A DNA stretch of 64,000 nucleotides from Candidatus Poribacteria bacterium (GTDB lineage: Bacteria; Poribacteria; WGA-4E; WGA-3G): contig JAJEAG010000005.1 in assembly GCA_022824265.1 (NCBI GenBank), positions 21,966-85,965 of the forward strand, given 5' to 3'. Position 1 is the first letter of the stretch, and every line of letters starts with the position of its first letter. The position numbers were made by a program, and so were the translations under genes. This document shows positions 56,761 to 64,000 of the stretch, in pieces. The notes under the pieces were generated by a model. It was not told the DNA's origin. It was given only the letters and a program-made list of their open reading frames with translations, and did not search any database.

Positions 56761-57837
56761 GTGGAAAAGATTAAAATCGGTTACATTGGTTGCGGGTTTA
56801 TGGCTCAGAAAGTCCATATACCCAATTTTGCAAGTATCCCTGAGTGTGAAATAGTTGGACTTGCTGAAGTGCGAACTGAACTCGGAGAACAAGTACAAAA
56901 GAGATTTGGAATTCCACATCTTTACACAGACCATATTGAACTCGCTCAAAATACCGATATTGAAGCAGTGGCAGTATCCGCAGATTTTGCATTGCAAGGT
57001 GAGATTGCAAAAGACCTACTGCTTGCGGGTAAACACGTCTTTATGGAAAAACCGATGGCTGTTTCTGTTGAACAGGCACAAGTAATCGTTGATGCATCAC
57101 AAAAATCAGGTAAAAAACTGATGGTAGGATATATGAAACGTTACGATGCAGGCAACGAGATTGTCAAGGAGAAACTAACACAATTCCGACAAACTGATGA
57201 ACTCGGACGTTTAACTTATGCTCGTAATCATGCTTTTGGTGGTGATTGGGTATGCAATCTTGATACACCTATGGATGGCACTGATGAACCTAAACCGAGT
57301 GCACCACAGAAATTCCCTGAGTGGCTTCCTGAAGAATACTGGGGCAAATATATCGGATACCTTCAGCAGTATACACACAATGTCAATCTAATGCGTTGGT
57401 TTCTTGATGCAGGAGACAATGTTTCCATTAAAGCAGTGGACTTAAATGAAAACGGTTATACGGGTGTTGTTATTTTTGATATGAATGGAATCAGGGTAAC
57501 ATTGGAAACTGGACATGTCTCGCATTACCGATGGGATGAACATTCACAGATTTATTTTCAACACGGATGGATTCATACATGGGCACCACCACTCTTGTTA
57601 AAAAACACACCAGCAGAGGTTGAAATATACAGAGCGGGAGAAGAACAAGAGATTACCCATCCAATACCAAGACCTTCATGGACATGGGCATATCACAGAG
57701 AAGCAGAATACTTCATAAAAAACCTACGGAATCCAGAACCTTTTCGTTCATCTGCTGAGGATACTCTTACAGATGTCAGACTGTTTGAGGAAATCTACCA
57801 CATTTTTGTGGATCAGCAAGAAAGCGGAAAGAAATAG
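56761..57837 (+). CDS. Gfo/Idh/MocA family oxidoreductase
   Basis: IKIGYIGCGFMAQKVHIPNFASIPECEIVGLAEVR...GKHVFMEKPMAVSVEQAQVIVDAS. Confidence 0.96.
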   Translation: MEKIKIGYIGCGFMAQKVHIPNFASIPECEIVGLAEVRTELGEQVQKRFGIPHLYTDHIELAQNTDIEAVAVSADFALQGEIAKDLLLAGKHVFMEKPMAVSVEQAQVIVDASQKSGKKLMVGYMKRYDAGNEIVKEKLTQFRQTDELGRLTYARNHAFGGDWVCNLDTPMDGTDEPKPSAPQKFPEWLPEEYWGKYIGYLQQYTHNVNLMRWFLDAGDNVSIKAVDLNENGYTGVVIFDMNGIRVTLETGHVSHYRWDEHSQIYFQHGWIHTWAPPLLLKNTPAEVEIYRAGEEQEITHPIPRPSWTWAYHREAEYFIKNLRNPEPFRSSAEDTLTDVRLFEEIYHIFVDQQESGKK

Positions 57838-57893
57838 ATTATATCATAGTCGACTTTTGCTGTATTTTTAATCAGTTTAAATACCATAATTTA

Positions 57894-60224
57894 TTATTTT
57901 CGTAACAGTATCTCAGTGTTGTTAATATTTACTGCTTGTTCATAGTTTTCCGCTAAGTATTGTGCGATAAGTGCATGCCGTTCCTCAACGGGAATGCCGT
58001 CAACCCTATCAAACCAACCCCCAGTTTTAAAGATGACCAATCGTGTCTGATCTTTTTCAAGGTTAGCGATTACCTCTCGCTGCATTCCTGGCGTTGATGC
58101 ATACGATACCATGTGAAAACGGGTAACACTTGGTCGATTAGCAAAGAAATAATATGCTCCCTGACTTGTAAAGTCAAATATCTTTTCTGCAGGATCAGTA
58201 TTCTCTTGAATAAATGCCACTACCTTCTGAATTTGTTCAACCTGGTTATCAGGAATGTCCACCTTACCAGCACGATCTAATTCCTCAGCAGCAATACGTG
58301 GTTTAAACTGGTTTGCACGCATCCGATTCCATTTGTTACGGAAGCCTTCCAATGGATGATGTACTTCCCCAATATACCATCCACATACCGCAATAGGGAT
58401 GAGTATCCATGCAGCTTTCATAGCACTCCGCCAGCGCACATTCTCTTTTAACATAGAGAGACGATTTCGTGGACTTTCTCCAGTTTCACCATTCCTAAAT
58501 AGGTTTAGAATCCCTGAAATACCTCTATCTATTGGGAACAGGCAGATAAGCCATAAAAAGGTTGAACCGAAATGCAAATGTCCACCATCCGATCTACCAA
58601 GGGCAGTACGGAAATATGCAATACCACCGAGTAACAACAGCAGGAGTTTCAGCGCATCATCAGCGGAAACACTACTCCTACATAACCGACAGTATGTTAG
58701 ATATGACGCTACACACATGTATACAAAGATTGGAAGATACCATCGAAATCCGGTACTGAGGATGAAATCCCTCCATCCATTTTCTGATATAATTCCAAGT
58801 GTGCCTGTCAAAGATGGAAATCTTAGACCCCATGTAGCAATTTGGTATTTACACTGAATGTAGGAATTCCATATTGCATCGTCTAACGCACCGTGTGTTA
58901 AAAAATAGATTGCCACAGGAAGAAAACCTAAAAGAACACCGCTGCAATATGCTGTTAGAGGTAATGGTCGTAGATGACTTTGAATTCTACGTTGTAGACT
59001 GTAAATTGTGAGAAACAGACCTATTGCACCGAGTGTATACAAACCAACTTCTGTGCTATACCAAAATGCACAACTTGTGAAAAATCCAGCCAATATAAGT
59101 TTCCAACCGAACCTAACAAGATGCATTAACCATGTCGGTTTTTCAGATAAATTACGTTGCCAAGGAACAAAGAGTCCTTTCTCTCTATTGTCCGTAAGAT
59201 AACTTGCAATGAAAACAAAACTAAGTAAACCGAGAGAATGTCTTGGTGAAACAGAGAAGTTACTTCCAGATGCAATCAGAAAACAGATGAAGGCAGTAAA
59301 GAACCTTCCACGGAATACTTGCAAACCCAGTAGGTATAACGCAATATAACCCAGTGGTGCCAATACACGTTCCATAGAACGTACACCCATCAATGTAGGT
59401 TCAAATATCTTACTACCGAACCAAGATAAGTAAGCATTCTGAAAAAGTCCATGTTGAACATATACATCACGGAATACCACACCACCGTGTAACATCTCAT
59501 TTAAAGGTGCCAGACGTTCACCTTCATGGAACATATCAATACCACCATTTATATTCCCATTATACACAAGCAGATAAATAAATATTGGTATGAGTATATA
59601 TTCACAACCACGGAAAAAATACCTTAATCCTTTTGGTTTTTCAGGTTTAATTCCACTCTGAAGAGTCATGGGTTCTGTATTGACAGTTTCGCTCTTCCCT
59701 GTTTTTGGTTGGAATCTTCTGGAGTAGTGCCAATGTAATAGCAATACAAATTCAATGGAAAGAGTTAACCCTATTGGAAGTATTAAACCAGTAATTCCAG
59801 CATGTTCGTAATAATAAACCTGCAACCAACATAACCATAGTGGTACCGAAGCAAAAGCATTTAGTTGTAATACTCTATGTATCGGTTGATCCGTTGCTTT
59901 TGCAGCCCAATTTGAATAAGTAAGCCAAACGAACCAATAAAGCCAAATAAGGATAGGTATACCAACAAGTGCAAGAATATAGTAGAAAAATTCTTGTTGT
60001 TTTGGATACTGATTTACACTCACCCAACCAACTACACCCGATGTGTCATGGAATTGGAATTCCAGATAATTTCGAAGTGTCATCCCTAATCCAATTGCAA
60101 GAGAAAAAGCAGAGATTGTTATAATACGGATGTATGGACGGAGGTGAACACTAAAACTGATGTTAAAGTCAGGTAGAAATCTTTGGAGGGAACGAAATAG
60201 TCCAGTTTGCAGGATATGCATCAA
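57894..60224 (-). CDS. large polytopic membrane protein (glycosyltransferase-like, unassigned)
   Basis: 776 aa with many TM segments; NGGIDMFHEGERLAPLNEMLHGGVVFRDVYVQHGLFQN luminal-type loop. Confidence 0.75.
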   Translation of the reverse strand: MMHILQTGLFRSLQRFLPDFNISFSVHLRPYIRIITISAFSLAIGLGMTLRNYLEFQFHDTSGVVGWVSVNQYPKQQEFFYYILALVGIPILIWLYWFVWLTYSNWAAKATDQPIHRVLQLNAFASVPLWLCWLQVYYYEHAGITGLILPIGLTLSIEFVLLLHWHYSRRFQPKTGKSETVNTEPMTLQSGIKPEKPKGLRYFFRGCEYILIPIFIYLLVYNGNINGGIDMFHEGERLAPLNEMLHGGVVFRDVYVQHGLFQNAYLSWFGSKIFEPTLMGVRSMERVLAPLGYIALYLLGLQVFRGRFFTAFICFLIASGSNFSVSPRHSLGLLSFVFIASYLTDNREKGLFVPWQRNLSEKPTWLMHLVRFGWKLILAGFFTSCAFWYSTEVGLYTLGAIGLFLTIYSLQRRIQSHLRPLPLTAYCSGVLLGFLPVAIYFLTHGALDDAIWNSYIQCKYQIATWGLRFPSLTGTLGIISENGWRDFILSTGFRWYLPIFVYMCVASYLTYCRLCRSSVSADDALKLLLLLLGGIAYFRTALGRSDGGHLHFGSTFLWLICLFPIDRGISGILNLFRNGETGESPRNRLSMLKENVRWRSAMKAAWILIPIAVCGWYIGEVHHPLEGFRNKWNRMRANQFKPRIAAEELDRAGKVDIPDNQVEQIQKVVAFIQENTDPAEKIFDFTSQGAYYFFANRPSVTRFHMVSYASTPGMQREVIANLEKDQTRLVIFKTGGWFDRVDGIPVEERHALIAQYLAENYEQAVNINNTEILLRK

Positions 60225-60269
60225 TAACTCTTATTAGTAATGGCATTCAGAATTTGTGAAGAGAGATTC

Positions 60270-60518
60270 TTATTGAACAACATCACCTTCAACAGGCTCA
60301 ATTTGGACTTTGATATTTTTTAGGTAATCTATAGCGCGTTCAATCTGTTCAGATGTGCCTTGCATCTCTAACATCACCCATCCGGCTTCCTCTGTAACGT
60401 TTGCCCGTCTGATATTGGTAATCACGCCAAATTGTTGTCCGATATTGTATATTATTGGTTCTTTTATTTTTTCTGGTGGAAATGTCAATCGCACCTTTAA
60501 TGCCGTCATCTGAATCAC
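60270..60518 (-). CDS. NIL-domain (ACT-like) protein
   Basis: ALKVRLTFPPEKIKEPIIYNIGQQFGVITNIRRANVTEEAGWVMLEMQGTSEQIERAIDYLKNIKVQIEPV. Confidence 0.9.
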   Translation of the reverse strand: MIQMTALKVRLTFPPEKIKEPIIYNIGQQFGVITNIRRANVTEEAGWVMLEMQGTSEQIERAIDYLKNIKVQIEPVEGDVVQ

Positions 60519-60524
60519 TCCTGT

Positions 60525-60983
60525 TTAAGGTGTCTGTATTGTAACTTCAATAAAATCGGATTTAGATTCATCCCATGTAAAAGCTTTGATACTATTTATT
60601 GTGTTTTCAATAATTGATATGACGATGTATACAACCCCAGGATATGTGGGTTCACCCCACATCATTGCATCCGATTTATCCTTTTCTGAAAAATATGCTT
60701 CATGGTTTGGATGCGAATGATAAAATGCTTTAATTGGACGATGTTGTGTATCTACTTCTTTGTGTATTGCAATCAGGTCATCGGGATGCATTAAGTAGGC
60801 TGTGCGTGCATCGCGTGGATATGTATCGGGGTCACTACAATGCATCTCATTTTGGATATTACGACAAGGTCTTACAAATTCCTGTTGTTCCGTATGTAAT
60901 ATTATACCGCAGCATTCATCGGGGAATTCTGCCTTAGCATGTTCACAGATACCATTCAGAGTATTTGGTAGTAGTGTTACCAT
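60525..60983 (-). CDS. JAMM/Mov34 (Mec-like) metallopeptidase
   Basis: FPDECCGIIL; AFYHSHPNHEAYFSEKDKSDAMM (HxHPx7SxxD). Confidence 0.95.
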   Translation of the reverse strand: MVTLLPNTLNGICEHAKAEFPDECCGIILHTEQQEFVRPCRNIQNEMHCSDPDTYPRDARTAYLMHPDDLIAIHKEVDTQHRPIKAFYHSHPNHEAYFSEKDKSDAMMWGEPTYPGVVYIVISIIENTINSIKAFTWDESKSDFIEVTIQTP

Positions 60984-61055
60984 CTTTTAGTTAGTGAATT
61001 TTGGTGTGTGTTGCATACAGGCAAAAAATATTACCTGTATGCTTAGACAATAAAA

Positions 61056-61376
61056 TTAGGAAAGGGATATACCACCAGCAATGGCGGGGATTATAGATAT
61101 TTCAGCACCGTCAGTAACTTCTGTTTCTTTTCCATCAAGAAAACGAATATCTTCATCGTTAAGATAAATATTCACAAACCGACGGATTTTTCCGTCATCA
61201 TCACAGAGACGTTCTTTCATACCCGGATAGTTGGAATCCAGATTTTCAATTACAGTTTCAATATCAGTGCCTTCAGTTTCAACCTCCGCGAGATTCTGCG
61301 TTAAACGTCTCAACGGGGTTGGTATACGAACTGTTACTGCCATTTTTTTCTCCTTTATCAGGTCAGTGTCTGACAA
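61056..61376 (-). CDS. MoaD/ThiS/CysO-like sulfur carrier with tail ..AIAGGISLS (start probably MAVTVRIP)
   Basis: VTVRIPTPLRRLTQNLAEVETEGTDIETVIENLDSNYPGMKERLCDDDGKIRRFVNIYLNDEDIRFLDGKETEVTDGAEISIIPAIAGG. Confidence 0.95.
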   Translation of the reverse strand: MSDTDLIKEKKMAVTVRIPTPLRRLTQNLAEVETEGTDIETVIENLDSNYPGMKERLCDDDGKIRRFVNIYLNDEDIRFLDGKETEVTDGAEISIIPAIAGGISLS

Positions 61377-61433
61377 TATATTATGAAGATTAATTCATTC
61401 TTTCGGTAATATTAATGTTCCCAAAACCTGTAG

Positions 61434-61452
61434 GCGCGCTTTGCAAGCGCGC
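61434..61452. repeat. GC-rich hairpin GCGCGCTT-TGC-AAGCGCGC
   Basis: 8-bp perfect stem with 3-nt loop in an AT-rich intergenic region. Confidence 0.85.
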
Positions 61453-61551
61453 TGGACTTCCAATAGTAAATTACCGAATTTATTTCTTAATCTTTATTCT
61501 ATGTTGTATATCATGATTGCAGATATTAGAATCCGCATTTGTGTAAAAATA

Positions 61552-62310
61552 TCAGATAGCATAATGTAATCCACACTCTTTGTTATTATTTTCAGTATCT
61601 GTATTGTTTTGCCAACGCCAACGTCCAGCTCGTTTCGGTTCACCAGGACGAATTCTGGTCGTACAGGTTATACAGCCGAGAGAATCAAAGTAGTGTCCAC
61701 GGGCATCTGGTAGAAATAGCGGATTAACAGGAACATTATTGTTTAGGACAAATTCCCATACCTGCTCGGATGTCCAATGAAGCAATGGACTCACTTTGAG
61801 AATAGGATGCGGTTTCGATGAAATAGTTTCTACTTTCTGGAAATGTTGACGTGTTTCAGATTGATCTCTACGTGTACCTGTGATCCAAATATCTAATGTA
61901 TCTAAGAGTCGTTCCATAGGTCTTATTTTCCGTATGTCACAACAGAACTCTTGTTTTGATCTACTATCAAAAAACAGGAATTCGCCATGTTCGGAAACCA
62001 TTTTATCGACTTCAGATATATCAGGTTGAATACGTTCAATATCAATCCCATATCGTTCCTCAACTTTTTCAAAAAAAGTATAGGTTTCTGGAAATAGACG
62101 AAGTGTATCTACCGTACACACACGGAATGGCACATTGTTTTCTGCTGCCAGATGTATTTGAACCATACCTGACAACTGTCCACTGGTAACAATTGCTGCA
62201 CGATCTTTAAACTTCTTAAAGAGTGTAAAAAGAACTTCCTGAGGATTTTCCGTTAAACTTAAATGTTGCTTCAATTCCATCAATGAAGCATTCTGAATTT
62301 GACATGTCAT
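61552..62310 (-). CDS. cysH: adenylylsulfate (APS) reductase, CysH-type, Fe-S
   Basis: QEFCCDIRKIRPMERLL (CC), LGCITCTTRIRPGEPKRAGRWRWQ...KECGLHY. Confidence 0.93.
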   Translation of the reverse strand: MTCQIQNASLMELKQHLSLTENPQEVLFTLFKKFKDRAAIVTSGQLSGMVQIHLAAENNVPFRVCTVDTLRLFPETYTFFEKVEERYGIDIERIQPDISEVDKMVSEHGEFLFFDSRSKQEFCCDIRKIRPMERLLDTLDIWITGTRRDQSETRQHFQKVETISSKPHPILKVSPLLHWTSEQVWEFVLNNNVPVNPLFLPDARGHYFDSLGCITCTTRIRPGEPKRAGRWRWQNNTDTENNNKECGLHYAI

Positions 62311-62337
62311 TCCGTAAATTTACCTGCTTTTATTCTA

Positions 62338-63288
62338 TTAGGATATAGATTCCATAATATCTGTCTCAAGTTCAAAATATCTGCTCAAACTAAAGTAACG
62401 TTCACCTGTGTCTGGTAGAATTGTTACCACAGTCTTTTCCGGACCCATTTCTTTTGCAACTTGCAATGCTGCATATACATTTGCTCCAGAAGACATTCCT
62501 ACTAACAAACCTTCTTTTTTAGAGATTTCTTTCATCATTTCATAAGCGACTTCTTCTGAAACTGGAATTACATCATCAATTATATCTACATTCAAGACTT
62601 CAGGAATCATACCTGCACCGAGTCCATCAATTCGTGTCGGTCCTGGCATACCCCCTGAAAGTACCGATGAAACCAACGGTTCAACAGCAACAATCTTAGT
62701 TTTCGGATTGTGAGACTTAATCACCTCACCCACACCTGTTAAAGTCCCACCTGTTCCTACACCTATAACAAGGTAATCTATATTACTTCCAACGGATTTC
62801 AAGATTTCAACTGCAGTGGTCTGTCTATGAATCTGTGGGTTAGCAGAATTCGAAAATTGGTTAGGCATATAATGTCGTGAATTACGTCTTATGATTTCCT
62901 CTGCTTCCCATATTGCACTTGCCATTCCGCCGTGTTCTGGTGTTAGTACTATATCCGCACCAAATGCCGAAAGAAGTGCATATTTTTCACTACTTACATA
63001 TTCTGGCATGGTCAAAATAACATGATAACCTCGTGCCACTCCGACTATAGAGAGACCTATACCAGTGTTTCCTGCTGTTGGTTCAACTATCGTATCACCC
63101 GGTTTTAGAATGCCGCGTTTCTCAGCATCTACAACCATTCCATAACTGATACGATCCTTAATGCTTCCACCCGGATTATAGGACTCCAACTTTGCATAGA
63201 TTGTTGCATCCTCTTTATTAGGCAGGGCATTTAGGCGAACCATCGGTGTATTTCCGATGAGTTTTGTCAGATTCTTAGCGAGTTTCAT
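62338..63288 (-). CDS. cysK: cysteine synthase
   Basis: KLIGNTPMVRLN; LESYNPGGSIKDR; PTAGNTGIGLS; GVGTGGTLTGVG; GMSSGAN. Confidence 0.96.
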   Translation of the reverse strand: MKLAKNLTKLIGNTPMVRLNALPNKEDATIYAKLESYNPGGSIKDRISYGMVVDAEKRGILKPGDTIVEPTAGNTGIGLSIVGVARGYHVILTMPEYVSSEKYALLSAFGADIVLTPEHGGMASAIWEAEEIIRRNSRHYMPNQFSNSANPQIHRQTTAVEILKSVGSNIDYLVIGVGTGGTLTGVGEVIKSHNPKTKIVAVEPLVSSVLSGGMPGPTRIDGLGAGMIPEVLNVDIIDDVIPVSEEVAYEMMKEISKKEGLLVGMSSGANVYAALQVAKEMGPEKTVVTILPDTGERYFSLSRYFELETDIMESIS

Positions 63289-63722
63289 ATAGAATACGGA
63301 TGTGGATGTGTAGGTGTTGATAATTGATAAATCTTACGTGCATGACAACAGAGTTCGTGTAAGGTTTTTGTATTCAAAACATCACTAACCTCTGTCTCAA
63401 TCTCAGCAAAAAATTCACCTATTTCAGATGATTCCTGTAATTCAAAACCTTCTGTGAAATTAACTGGACCTTCTACTGCTGTGAATATATCCCCTATCCT
63501 TATTTGATCTGGAGGAAGGGCAAGACTATACCCACCATCAGGTCCTCGTCGACTTATTGTTAAACCAGCACTCTTCAGTTGCAATAAAAGTTTCTCCAAA
63601 AACGGTCCAGGAATACTGCGTTTTTCTGCCAACACAGTAACTGAAATAAATTGATTGTGATATTGTAAACCAAGCTCCAACATTGCACAAACTGCATATT
63701 TCAACTTAGCGGATAACTGCAT
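63285..63722 (-). CDS. Rrf2 family transcriptional regulator
   Basis: QLSAKLKYAVCAMLELGLQY...SVTVLAEKRSIPGPFLEKLLLQLKSAGLTISRRGPDGGYSLALPPDQIRIGDIFTAVEG. Confidence 0.96.
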   Translation of the reverse strand: MQLSAKLKYAVCAMLELGLQYHNQFISVTVLAEKRSIPGPFLEKLLLQLKSAGLTISRRGPDGGYSLALPPDQIRIGDIFTAVEGPVNFTEGFELQESSEIGEFFAEIETEVSDVLNTKTLHELCCHARKIYQLSTPTHPHPYSI

Positions 63723-63885
63723 TTGCGTCCATCCTTTCTATACCTAACCAATTTAGGTAACTATAATTATACTATATATTACCAAAAAAGTCAAATTTAT
63801 TCCTAATCAATGCGTGATTAATTTGAAACTGCCCTGAAACCCTGAAACTGCTTGGGTGAGGGTGTGTAAAGTTTTTGTACAGAGA

Positions 63886-64000
63886 TTATGCGGCTTTTGT
63901 GTCTGGATACCAATACCTATTCCAAGCCTTATTCTTATCTAAACATCTCCACTCAAGCACAGCATTGATCCCAGGCTTATCCCACCTCATAGAAGCCTGT
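63886..64000 (-). mobile_element. transposase C-terminal fragment (ISKra4-like or similar), cut by window edge
   Basis: Reverse strand reads QASMRWDKPGINAVLEWRCLDKNKAWNRYWYPDTKAA then TAA (63886-63888). Confidence 0.5.

Noticed and set aside
61480-61554. Possible Sec readthrough after the APS reductase TGA (..HYAI-TGA-YFYTNADSNIC..)
   Set aside because: The protein already has its complete ECGLH C-terminus; extension is AT-rich and not protein-like.

Overview
About 64 kb of bacterial chromosome with moderate-to-low GC. The gene content (PSCyt/DUF1549, DUF1501, sulfatase, YCF48 and phytanoyl-dioxygenase families) resembles Poribacteria, Planctomycetes or Nitrospirota-like environmental lineages; this is an inference and no taxonomy was computed. 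Layout: (i) minus-strand block 1-10.6 kb: partial cysteine desulfurase, COG3014/LpoB-like lipoproteins, a ThrS without TGS domain, a 1345-aa YCF48-repeat lipoprotein, a membrane protein and a YceI-like protein; (ii) plus-strand 10.9-21.7 kb: a cytochrome/WD40 protein, sulfatase, DUF1549/DUF1553, DUF1501 and PPC-domain proteins; (iii) a respiratory island at 21.9-46.3 kb: Rieske, split b6-type cytochrome b, octaheme cytochrome c, a CydA-like protein without CydB, several cytochromes c, cupredoxin-like proteins, an ABC exporter, aa3-type oxidase genes with heme A synthesis genes, SCO1, and a DNA methyltransferase inside the oxidase operon; (iv) 46.3-57.8 kb: a cluster in which a small domain resembling the C-terminal PCP_red domain of light-independent protochlorophyllide reductase recurs six times in four proteins (Usp/rubredoxin fusion, zinc-ribbon protein, radical SAM protein, coiled-coil protein); (v) minus-strand cysteine biosynthesis island at 60-63.7 kb (Rrf2, CysK, APS reductase, MoaD/ThiS-like carrier, JAMM protease, NIL domain); (vi) a transposase remnant at the right edge. 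Strongest novelty candidate: the ORF ending at 12374 stops at a TGA exactly where the first Cys of a heavy-metal-associated (HMA) GMTCxxC motif belongs. The frame stays open to 12545 and a bacterial-SECIS-like hairpin follows the TGA, so this is probably a selenoprotein missed by the ORF caller. Second: the PCP_red-like domain cluster next to the respiratory genes.
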